From contig CM028379.1 in the NCBI GenBank assembly GCA_013146195.2, positions 89,013,401 through 89,077,400 on the forward strand: a stretch of DNA of 64,000 nt, in the 5' to 3' direction. The number at the start of each line of letters is the position of its first letter. The stretch's first letter is position 1. Source of the DNA: Codonopsis lanceolata (Eukaryota; Streptophyta; Magnoliopsida; Asterales; Campanulaceae). Position numbers and translations under genes: made by a program. This document shows, in pieces, positions 20,598 through 31,300 of the stretch. Below the pieces are notes generated by a model, which was not told the DNA's origin, did no database searches, and was given only the letters and a program-made list of their open reading frames with translations.

Positions 20598-23515
20598 CAA
20601 GCTCCCAGCAACTATGTATTTAGCCTCTGTAGTTGAAGTAGAGACCGATGCTTACTTTTTGATAGCCTAAGATATCAGCTTGTTTCCAAGGAACTCACTT
20701 GTTCTTCCATTAGTGTTTTTCCTGTTTACTCTACAAGCTGCGAAGTCAGTATCTGAATATCTCATTAAATTAAAAGAAGAATCCCTTGAATACCAAATGC
20801 CAAATTTTTCAGTGTCAATCAAATATCTGATAATTCTTTTTATTGCTATCATATGTGATTCTTTAGGATCAGCTTGAAAACGAGCATACTCACATAGATA
20901 GAAAACATGATATCTGGTCTACTTCTAGTTAGATATAAAAGAGATCTAATTATACCTATGTATTCAGTCATATTGACTGATTTACCTTTTTCCATCAGTA
21001 ACCAGATGACATTCAACTCCTATTGGAGTGCTTGTTGAATTTGTCTCTTGCAAATTATATTTCTTTATCAGCTGTTTGGTATAATGGATAAAAATTATTT
21101 CTTCAGTTTGCTTGATTTGCAAACCAAGGAAGCATGTGAGTTCTCCCATCATGCTCATCTCAAATTTTCCCTTCATAAGGTTTTCAAACCTCTTACACAA
21201 GGCATCATTAGTAAAACCAAAAATAATATTATCAACATAAATTTGAACTAGTAAGATGTTACCTTTATGTTTCATTGAAAAGAGAGTTGTATCAATTTTA
21301 CCTCTTTGAAAACCTTTATCCATGAGAAATTTAGATAGGGTTTCATACCATGCTCTTAGGGCTTATTTGAGACCATAGAGAGCTTTTTTAAGCTTGTAAA
21401 CATGGTCCTTCTTTTTGTTGTCTAAGAATCCAGGGGGTTGTTCAACATCGACTTGCTCTTGAAGGTCACCATTCAAGAATGCACTCTTCACAACCATTTG
21501 GTAGACTTTGAAGTCCTTGAAGGTTGCATAGGCAAGGAAAAATCTGATGGCTTCTAATCTTGCAATAAGAGCAAATGTTTGATCATAGTCAATGTCTTCC
21601 TCCTGTCTATAGCCTTGGGCTACCAACTTTGCTTTGATCCTTGTCACTCTTCCATCTTCATCCAGTTTGTTCCTAAAGACCCATTTGTTTCCAATCACTT
21701 GCTGATTAGTAGGTCTTGGAACAAGCTATCAAACTTGACATCTTTCAAATTGATTTAGTTCTTCTTGCGTGGCCTCAATCCTTTTGGGATCTTCCAAAGC
21801 TTCATCAATCGTTTTGGGTTCAATAGAGGAGACAGAGGCATGAGAGTCAAGGGTTTCATTTTTAGAACTGCTCCTTGTCTTTAAGCCAACAAATGGATCA
21901 CCAATTATGTTTGAAACAGGGTGATGTCTGATCAGTCCTCTAATTTCTTTGGGGAGATCTCGAGTGAGGTTTGAATTGATAGGAATGAAAGAAGAATAAG
22001 GTAAAGAGATGTCAGCTGAAGGATTATCAGTAGGTACATTGTCAGTTGACTGATGATGGTCAGCTGAAGGAACATGATCTGAAGGAGGTGTAAAAGTGTC
22101 AGCTGACTGAATTGCATCAGCTTGCTGATATTCATTTTGATCTTCTGAATTGATAGATGGAGTAATGGAGGATGAAGGATTATTTTGGATTGAGCTTATG
22201 TTGTTTCCTGTCTCAAAAATCTCAAAGTTGTTAGTAACATCATGAGTCTCAACAAACTCTAGTAAATACAGTTCATCGTGCATAGTTTCACCACTTATTT
22301 GAGACTTTCTATTATAAACTTTATAAGCTCTACTATGTTTAGCATAACCAATAAAAATACATTCATCAGCTTTCTTATCAAATTTACTTCTATAATCACT
22401 AACATTGTAGTGAATGTAGCACTTGCACCAAAAAAAATTAAAGTAAACAACGTTGGGTGTTCTTCCTCTTCATAATTCATATGGAGTCTTTTCATGGAAC
22501 TTGTTGATGACAGATATGTTCTGTGTGAAGCAAGTTGTGTTGGCAGCTTCTGCCCAAAAGTATTTTGGTAGCTTTGCTTCATCTAACATTGTTTTACCTA
22601 CTTCAATCAAGGTTCTTTCAGCAACATCATTCTGTTGGGGTGTTCTGACAGCTGAAAAGTTATGATCAAGACCATGATTATCACAGTAGGTGTCCATTCC
22701 AAGGTTCTTGAATTCATTATCATTGTCAAATCTTACCCTTATAATTTCACTCTTTTTGAGTTTGAAGGTTTATGAATAATGTAGTGAGTAGACCATAAGT
22801 TTCATCTTTAAATTGCATCATTTCAACTCATATATACCTTGAGTAGTCATCAACAACAACCAATGTATATATGCTTCCACCTAGGCTTGCAGTAGTAACA
22901 TGACCAAACAAATCCATATGCAATAATTCAAGAATATTTTTGATTGAAAGACATGGTTTGGGTTTAAAAGATGCTTTTGTGATTTTTCCTAATGCACATG
23001 CTTTGCATTTCTTGTCAGCAGGAAAACTAACTGATGGCAGATCATTCACTAAAACTCCTTTTGAAAGTTTTAAAAAATATTTAAAATTTAAATGTGAAAG
23101 TCTTTTATGACACATCCATGAAATTTTTGAAACACCATTTGCTACTAGACAAATTTGAGTATTGTTATTTAAAGAAAGTAAGTCAACAACAAAAACATTT
23201 CTTTTTCTTGTTTCAGTAAGTAAACTTCATTTGTAATGCTGTTTTTGATAAAAACAATCTATTGTAGAGAAAGTGCAGTTCAGACCTTTGTCACAAAATT
23301 GTGAAATGCTTACCAAACTATATTTCAAACATTGTACCAAATAAACATTGTCAATCTATATGGACCCTCTCATGATAGATCCATACCCTATGGTCTTTCT
23401 TTTGGAAATGTCACCAAAAATAACTAAAAGTTCTTTTTCTATGATAATGTCATTAAGAAATTATGATGACTCAGTCATGTGTTTAGAGCCTCCACTGTCC
23501 AATATGCTCTAACAT
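20598..23515 (-). pseudogene. Copia element 1: Sirevirus-type pol, protease to RNase H, decayed
   Basis: In minus order: protease ILDSGGSKHMTES (about 23510-23470); integrase HHCC zinc finger, with the C-x2-C in KKCKACALGKITKASF; the first integrase Asp in HMDLFG and VVVDDYSRY (22828-23115); the Glu region PQQNDVAERTLIEVGKTM (22470-22697); an Asn/Ser-rich linker; RT with NKWVFRNKLDEDG, AFLNGDLQEQV and a catalytic box changed to YVDNI (YVDD in active enzymes); and RNase H with YSDTDFAACRVNRKNTNG and STSTTEAKYIVAGS. Frames shift several times. SLGG after the DLFG motif suits Sireviruses. The Athila LTR truncates it at 20598; gag is missing at the other end. Confidence 0.85.
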
Positions 23516-23904
23516 TATTGGAAAAGTTCAGTCCTGGTCTTGTTAAGGCCTAAATAACCAATTAGACTACAGGCCCACATACAGCCGTACTAGTGGACAA
23601 GCGATTGGGTGATCCGAATGGACCTAAGAAAAGGCGGGTGACCCCTGAATGAAGTGAAGCAAGTTAGACGTTTATTTGGGCTGTATATTCAATATTGGAG
23701 GCCCATTTTTGGCGTACAGCTACAACTATTCTTTTAGTGAAACAATTACTTCCTTTAGTCATCGTGTTAAAGAGGTTTGGGAAAATTGTCGGGCCGGACA
23801 ATTTTCAAAGTTTTTATTGGCTAAGTATTTTTTTTTTCAAACCGGAGAATGATATTTTTGGGGATAAAAAGATTACGATATCATTATAAGTATGAGGTGT
23901 GCTA
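23516..23904. other. No gene seen; unassigned sequence beside Copia element 1
   Basis: The Copia frame ends at a stop or breakpoint near 23513. Beyond it I see AT-rich sequence with no recognised domain or repeat end. Confidence 0.4.
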
Positions 23905-24255
23905 CGAAAATGAAACGTGGTGCATTTATTATTGAAACGCGATGCCTCAACTTTATTGCATTAATTTTTTCACTGCGATACATCAATGTTTGAACCGTGA
24001 TTCATCTGTTTAATTTGGTGCATTGATTATTGAACCACAATGCATCGATTTTATTGCATTAATTTTGCACCGCGATTTTTCATTTTAATTGTCTTGTCTA
24101 TTTTTGTACCACGATAGATTAATGTTTGAACCGCGATTCATCTGTTTAATTGTATAGTCTATTTTTATATCGCGATACATCAATGTTTGAACCGCGATAC
24201 ATCAATATTTGCAACACGATACATTAATCCAATATTTTTGCACCGCGATATAAAA
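23905..24255 (+). repeat. Degenerate minisatellite built on CCGCGATACATCAATG
   Basis: About a dozen imperfect copies of (a)ccgcgatacatcaatg(tttg) and close variants (accgtgattcatctg, accacaatgcatcgat, accacgatagattaatg) are spaced irregularly at 20-45 bases with T-rich spacers. The CGCGAT core stands out in AT-rich surroundings. No ORF. Confidence 0.65.
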
Positions 24256-25076
24256 TCATAAAGAACCATACCACGTCCTCCACCTTCTTCTTCTATCTCC
24301 TCCGTTGTAAGCCTTCATCTTCCTCCTCTTCCTCCTTCGCCTTCATCTCTACTGAAAAATCTCAACCCAGCACAGATCCATTACAGTTTCGTATTTCATA
24401 AATCAAAAAAATTGTCGATCTCCGTTTTATTGCACAACAATGGTGATTTTCGAATCCAATTTATTTACCGGAGTTGTTGAAGGAGACAATGATATTTTCG
24501 GAACAATATTACAAAAAGCGATCTTTTACCATTGAAAAAAAAAACAATAGACTTTTTAAATTAGAAACTTTGAAAAAAGGACCGGTTAGAATTTTAGCCA
24601 AGAAGTTACTTGCTAAAAGAAGTCGTTATTATTCACTAAAGGAGAAAATGTTTTTATTCACAAGGTTCTAGATCCAACATCCACAACATGTTTATAGCTG
24701 TTAATGGATTTTCAAATAAATTAGGTATGAATTCGAGCCAACTTGCACACACCTCAACTTAATCTTTCTCTTTAGGTAAGTCCAAGGACACGCCCTGCGC
24801 TTTGTTTATACGTTAAGAAATTACCTCGAATGAATAGTAGAATATGGAGCAAACATAGCTATTTCTCGAACTAACCATAATGTATTCAATAGACAGTAAT
24901 AATTGTTTTATGTGTGCATAAAATATAAACGGGGATTCTTAACGGATTGGATATAGATATATACCAATATCGAGATTTGTTTCATCAAAAAGTAGTAGTA
25001 GAAGAAGAAAAACTTGTCTTGATACAATTAGCATCAAGTATAGCATTAGACCTTGTAATAATTTTAACATTTACAA
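24256..25076. other. Intergenic stretch 3' of the PLDRP1-like gene
   Basis: It begins with a pyrimidine-rich block (cttcttcttctatctcctcc, 24281-24345). A short plus-strand reading MVIFESNLFTGVVEGDNDIF starts at 24439 but stops after about 31 codons. The right part probably holds the 3' UTR of the gene on the minus strand. No other gene seen. Confidence 0.35.
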
Positions 25077-26177
25077 CTAGAACCCCCCATAGTATTTTCC
25101 TTGGTCCTGCCCCCACGGATCCCCAAAAATATAAACTGCAGCTCTTTCCCATGGATTGCCGTTTCTTTCTCCGTTAGCTGCATCTTCATTGCTTTCTTGT
25201 TGCTTCCTAGTCCTAGCCAAACATGGCCAGTGCCCAAATATGCTTTCACAAAGGTCAACTGTATCTGACTTATACTCATATGGAATAGCTTCACCCACTT
25301 GTTTCCCGTTCCCATAATCGTAACCAGACCATGGATAATCATATCCATAATCAGAATAAGTATATTCCACTACTCCATCTTCGTCCTGCTTCCACTCTAA
25401 TGGCTCCCCGACGTCACTTCCACTTCCATCGCTACTTTCTTTTCCAATGCTTAATGCATCTCCACCCAGACCATTGTTATTCCCATTTTCACCATCATCA
25501 ATCTTTACAATTGCGTTAGGAGGGAGTTCAGAAACACCATTATTTTTTTGGCTTTCATAGTCACGAGGGGTCTCAGAATCACCAGCATCACCAATTTGGA
25601 GGGTTTCCGATGGAATAGTCCCGTCGGAAATGTTTTCAGAGGGTAGGTCATTTGGCTCGGTTGTAGAACGAGGATAGCAAATTTTGTCAGAGGGAGGAAG
25701 GGGTTTTCCGTATGTCAGAGTGAGATCATAGCCACCACCATAAGGGGTTGGATCATACTCTTCAAACAAAGGCTCATTAAACTCTGAATTCGTAGTAGAG
25801 TAAGAGATCAAGTATTGTGTTTGAGACACAACATAACCGTTATCACAAGGAATCGGATCATATGTGATTAACTTAGGCTCACTAAAAGTGTATGTAGAGT
25901 AATTCATTTCCGAATGAGTACAATAAGAATCGAAGGCATCATGATTATGAGCAGGATAAGGTTCTACAAACGTAGGCTCATCAAACTTTGAATAAGAGTA
26001 AACACCGTAACTTGAAGTAGGATAATGCTCTATAGATAAAGGCTCGTGAAAATCGAAATCAGAGCATGTTATTGAATCTTGGTAAGGAACAACATCATAG
26101 CTAGTTTTGCTATATGGAGTCCAATGGTACTTACCGATTTCGCTGTCATAAAAACCAGAATCATAGTAATCATCCAT
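25077..26177 (-). CDS. Tyr/Asp-rich protein of the At5g39570/PLDRP1-like family, single exon, 366 aa
   Basis: Intact single-exon frame from ATG 26177-26175 to a stop at 25077. The protein starts MDDYYDSGFYDSEIGKYHWT, continues with a Tyr/Glu/Pro-rich part in which short phrases recur (FDEPTFVEPYPAH, FNEPLFEEYDPTPY), then carries the family signature EYDPTPYGGGYDLTLTYGKP and LPPSDKICYP around residues 140-170. An acidic Ser/Gly/Asn-rich linker follows. The C-terminus has LCESIFGHWPCLAR, basic TRKQQ, WERAAVYIFGDPWG and a Gly-rich end. Arabidopsis At5g39570 (called PLD-regulated protein 1) has the same DPTPY...PPSD..CYP signature; its biochemical role is poorly defined. No signal peptide or membrane segment; largely disordered and probably cytosolic. 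It reads as a genuine host gene because the long frame survives in AT-rich DNA and matches a plant family. The start is the first ATG after a minus-strand stop region. Confidence 0.85.
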   Translation of the reverse strand: MDDYYDSGFYDSEIGKYHWTPYSKTSYDVVPYQDSITCSDFDFHEPLSIEHYPTSSYGVYSYSKFDEPTFVEPYPAHNHDAFDSYCTHSEMNYSTYTFSEPKLITYDPIPCDNGYVVSQTQYLISYSTTNSEFNEPLFEEYDPTPYGGGYDLTLTYGKPLPPSDKICYPRSTTEPNDLPSENISDGTIPSETLQIGDAGDSETPRDYESQKNNGVSELPPNAIVKIDDGENGNNNGLGGDALSIGKESSDGSGSDVGEPLEWKQDEDGVVEYTYSDYGYDYPWSGYDYGNGKQVGEAIPYEYKSDTVDLCESIFGHWPCLARTRKQQESNEDAANGERNGNPWERAAVYIFGDPWGQDQGKYYGGF

Positions 26178-28306
26178 TGATAATCAGTCAGTCGGCCGAT
26201 CAATCTCTACCGATGGTCGTGAATTTTCGTTTCGATTTCCGTTATGCTCTCGGAAAGGATGGAGAAACTCTGCATCAATGAAGAAAAATTGATGGTTTTG
26301 CAGAACAGAAATGAGCTCAGTATACTTCAGAAAAGTAGAGGGATATTGAATTTTCAACCACTTGATGCTTATCTAGTAGAAAAGTGGGGAGAGGATGATG
26401 AAACTATCAAAGAATTTGTTGGGGGTGATCCAACTTAGCCATCAAAAGGGACCCCTAAAGGACAAGGTGATATGGATGTTATCTCTTTTCGTGCAAACAC
26501 TTGGGACAATAATGTCAAATTATGTATTATTGAAGTCACTATATTACCTTTTTCATGCACATGGAAAGAAAGGTTGAACTAATGGAAAAAAAAAAAGATT
26601 GCTTTCAGGAAGTATAATTGAAGATTGCTTTCAGGAAGTATAATTGATTGGTTGGTCTGAAATTTTTCTTTAAAAAAAAAATTCAAGGTATTTCTTGATG
26701 CGAAAGCTCAAAACTAATCCTCGAGCAGAATTACAAGGGCTCCTTTAATTTTTCGGTTTACGGTTTAACAAAAAAGTTTCAAAAGCTTCCTGTAATAGCC
26801 CTACACAGCTGATACAGGGAACCCTTCTTCAGCCACCGACAGATTCTTTCTATAAGATGACATATACCTTCAAAATAAGCTGAAGAGTACAAGACTATGA
26901 ATCGCTATTACCACTCCAAATTTCAACTCCAACACTCCTTTGATTCTTTATTTTGCTTGTACTAAATGCCGAAGAAACATAGAGCTTTGCTTCTAAACTC
27001 TAGAGCTTAAAAATCAGCTGCAATAAATGTGCCTAAACGTGATATTTCCGTGTGCAATGTACGCATTATGCCATTCCAAAAATAAGTTCTTCAACAAGAT
27101 TTCCCTTAACAGAAATACTTGCTCTTAATAGCAACTCATCTCAATATTTCCTACAAGATCAAGAAGAGTGAATCTAAAATGCTTCTAAGAACAGAAAAAT
27201 GGAATCAAACATATCCATAGAATCACCAAGTCCACCTGTTCCAGATTACACACTAATACACAGTAGTTCTAACTTTTTCTTAGCAAAACTAATAGAAGGT
27301 CCCATAAAAGAAATGTATACTTGAGAACAACAGGGTTTCTACCATTCACCTATATCATGTTCACCAAGACATTGCTAGATCAGTATATACCAAGCATTTC
27401 CCATAACGCAATTCTTTCTCAAAACTTGCACATGACCGCCCTGCAAAAAGGAATCGCAGACAAAATCACTAAGACGAAACAGTCATTGATACAAAAATGC
27501 ATATATGTAGATACTCAACAGCTTGTAATTAACAGTACAACGTCGGTGAAGAATGTGTATCTACTTTCTATGATAAAAAAGAAAGGAAAAAAAAGTCCTT
27601 TACTAGTTTGGTTTCCCATAAAGTCTATCATTCTTATATCAACTTATATTCCCTTCGACCCCAAAACAAATCCTATTTTGAAGGAAAAACTTTTAATCGT
27701 GCATTTTGAGGAAGGAAAAACTTTTAATCGTGCATTTTGACTTTCATGTATTTCCTTTAATTTGCAGTAATGTAACTCCTTTCTCGTATGACACAGAAGA
27801 GAAACATCGTGTTTTTGAAACAAAAGAAAAGATTTGAGAAAAACAATGAGGATTTATTTATAAAAAGGGACACTTTTTTTCGGAGAAACTAACAAGGAAC
27901 ATGGAACTTTTTTATGTGGCAGACATATTAATTCCTTGGTATGATACGCAAGAGCACCATCCTATTTTTGAAATGAGAAAGAAAATTATGGAAAATTTAT
28001 AGCTTATATTTAGAAATGCGACACTTCTTTGGGACACGCTAAAAAGGTAAGCAGGACCATTTATATGGGAAGGAGGTGCTAAAACGTACAATCTTTTACC
28101 CACACTCTGGATAAATAACAAGCATATAAGATATTGAATGAGGGTAGATATTAGCTTCAGAAAATTACAGTTTTCTTTAGGTATTCAATTATTAGAAAGG
28201 GACTCTATCAAGTATCAAATTACTAAACAGTTTAAGGAGTATCAAATTACTAAATCATTCAAGTGAGGGATATAGAACATACAGTAATTGCAAAATCTGG
28301 AGTAGC
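26178..28306. other. Intergenic: promoter side of the PLDRP1-like gene and 3' flank of the MORF gene
   Basis: No convincing coding sequence. A plus-strand 64-codon frame (26244-26438) starts in the presumed promoter of the minus-strand gene and is not recognised. A degenerate MITE-like block is described at 27648-28077; 27679-27740 holds a perfect tandem pair of a 31-bp unit (gaaggaaaaacttttaatcg...). Confidence 0.45.
27648..28077. mobile_element. Degenerate Stowaway-like MITE (uncertain)
   Basis: The left end attcccttcgaccccaaaac and the right end tttatatgggaaggaggt are roughly inverted and resemble the CTCCCTTCGTCCC type of end common in plant MITEs. The ends are poor matches and a TA duplication cannot be shown. 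Confidence 0.3.
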
Positions 28307-31300
28307 TCATTCAGCGGGGGATGACTCTGAAGAGGTTGCCTCTTGTTTTTCTCTTCTGCGCTCAGGAGGCGGTCCATCCCTCTGTCTTACATACCTTTTG
28401 CTCTCATATTTTGACGACTGTCGCTTATTCTGCTTTGGTTGGTACGTAGGGTACTGGCAAGGAATTATTTCTCCATTCACGTACTTATCACCTATAGCAA
28501 ATGAAGGGAGTAAGTTTGAGATCAAATGAAAATAGATTATTTCCAAGAAAAAGAATTTTTTTTTTGTGAAAAAATCACCTCCATAATCCTTGTTTTTGAC
28601 ATCTATGTACGAATCTGGCAGAACCCACAGAACTCCGGGCAGTCCTACAAAAAGTGGAAATTCAAGTTGGAAATTAAAAATCAGTTTGTACACTCTGAAT
28701 CATGAAAGTAGACAGGTCATACATATTCCCTTACCCTTGAATTTCTCTGATGTCTCTTCTGATACAGTACACTGAAAGCCAGTGTAGGTAGTGGTACTAA
28801 AAGCATACATATTCTTCTTTGCTTCTTCCATGCTGACACAAGTGCAAACACATTCAGTCTTAGTACCATAATAAAGTGAAGAAATTAGATATGACTTTAT
28901 AAATGTTTAGCTCCCAAGACGATATTATGCTAAAAACCAGAAGGGATGCAGCGATTCACTACCACCAAAAGAGTGACCTCGAAATAGACTTTTAAGATGC
29001 TACCTTAGGCTCCCCGACCCAGTCTAAACGAACATGAATTGTGAAGAAATCTAACTATGAAGATCTACGCAGTTTAAAAAGCTTAGTTATTACTGAATTT
29101 ACAAAACATATTCCGACAGAGTAATTAGCTAAAAACAACGTTCTCTAAATAATACAAGCACATTCTTGCTCATCACAAAAATAAATTATCATCTTGCTGC
29201 CAAGATCAAATCAAGAATACAAAGACTTCAATCCATAACAAGGAAAACTACAGTAGATAACAAAATAAATTGTAGTCTCACAGACCCTCATATACGACAA
29301 GTAAATATAACTGCATGCATCTAATGGAGCAGTAAGAGGATCTAGCTAACGAAATCAAAGCACATGACAACTATCGGAAATCAGTATACTTAGATAACTA
29401 ACAATAGGGCTGTCAATTTAAACGCACCCAACCCAACTCACTAATTACCCAACCCAAACTAATTGTAAAATAAATTTAAATGGGTTACCCAACTTAACCC
29501 AATAAATTTGGTGGGTTAAGTTGGATTAAACCCGCTAAATCGCAATCTGAACCCTAACTCGCAAACACGTTCTTCATTCAGTCTCGCTCTCTCTCCAATC
29601 GGCAATCTCCATCAACGCCCCCCTTCCCACTCCAAGTTTCAGCCTCCATCACCATCCCCATCCCCGACGAGCAAGCTCTCATCTCCAACCACGCTCTGGT
29701 TTCTCTCTCCACTCCGGCAATTGCACTCCCAGACCTTCCAAGTTCCAGTCTGAAACTCTCTCATGCGAGCACAAATTCAAACAAATATCGAGCGGGTTAT
29801 GATAATAATTACAAGCAGTAACAAACCCAAAGCAGGCGCAGACAGTGTTTCACTCAATTGTAGTCAGATTTTGCGTGATTGGTGGTAATTTTCGTAATAT
29901 ACCCTTTGATTCACTCTCTGTGCTTGCCGATTGCTTTTATTTCATTGCACGTTTTTTGTAGGGTGTTTATGTTCAGTCCACTTAATTGCTGTTGATAATA
30001 TGAGTGTATTGCGAGGTTTTTGTTCATCTTCATAATCTGTATGAACCTTCAAATTTCTCTATTTCACTATCAATCTGTTCTTAAATTTCTCCCACTATTT
30101 TGACCACGTTTCTCTAAAAATTTGCCACAACAGTCTGATTTATCATTGTAATCATTGTTTGAGTAATGGGTTTCGTAAGTTAAGGGGAATTTGGCCATTT
30201 TACTGGTTAGGTTTACATGTATAAAGCTTTAATTTGTTTCTTAGAGAAAGAAACTCCATCAAGTCTGGACTCGGGGAGAAATGGTAATGAAATTTGTGCT
30301 CAATTCGTCGCCACTTGTTCCGTATGTTTCCTAGGTTATAAATTACATGTCTCATATGTTGGAAAATTAAGGCATAACTTTTGTCCCTTCCTTGAAGAAG
30401 GCTGCAGTACTCAACATTATTTGGAAATAGATAAGGGAATATGCTCCACTTTAAAATAGGGAGGCCAAATGATTGATTTTGTAGAACGCGAGGGCAAACC
30501 ACAGAAAGGCAATCTGTACTTGACTGGTGCACTGCTCTTGGAAATAAAGTATTATGCTTAGTGAGTAGTGACATTCCAAAAGCATGTGATTTCAAACTTA
30601 GACTATACTGCAGTTTCGTGTATATGTTTTGTAGTTCCCAAAGATTGTGTCTATGGCATTGTATGTTTGAAAGCTCATTATCTTTTTGAATCTTTATGTT
30701 TTCTTCTGGCAGTGTAAATTCTATCTTTTAATTGTGAGCATAGCAAATTCTTGCTAATTGGTGCACAATGTAATCTCAAAACTTAGAAATTACTGGTCAT
30801 ATTTGGTGAGGGTAAACCAACAGTGCAATAACATTTTCTGTATAGCGCAATGTAATCTTGATTTTGTTATGGTTTCCCTTATTGTGATGTACAGTGTACT
30901 TAACACTTATGGATTCTTATAAAAGAAAATTTGTGGAAGTACTTTGATGTGCTTACTATTTTCTATTTATTCAAATGCTGGCTCACTGAATCTTATTTTA
31001 AAAGGTCTCGTTTGACAGGTCTTGGGCCTAGATTATACCCTAAACTTGCCATTTATTGAGCAATGCATTGCATGACACAAACACACACACACCGTTACTC
31101 ACACAAACAGAGTGAGGGAGGATAAGTGTGAGTGGGTGGAGGTCCTTCAGTTTTTCATTTTCTAGCTGCATTTGGAGTTCTAATAGCTATTTATGGAGGA
31201 ACGAGATCGAAATGCATGATATATATTAATATTTTCTTTAGGTCTTAAAATGGAAGAGAGTAGTCGCAATGACCATGGGACTTCTTCGGTTAGTGGAAAG

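Noticed and set aside
26244..26438. Plus-strand 64-codon ORF divergent from the PLDRP1-like gene
   Set aside because: It lies in the presumed promoter and 5' UTR, is not recognised and has no homologous pattern; most likely chance.
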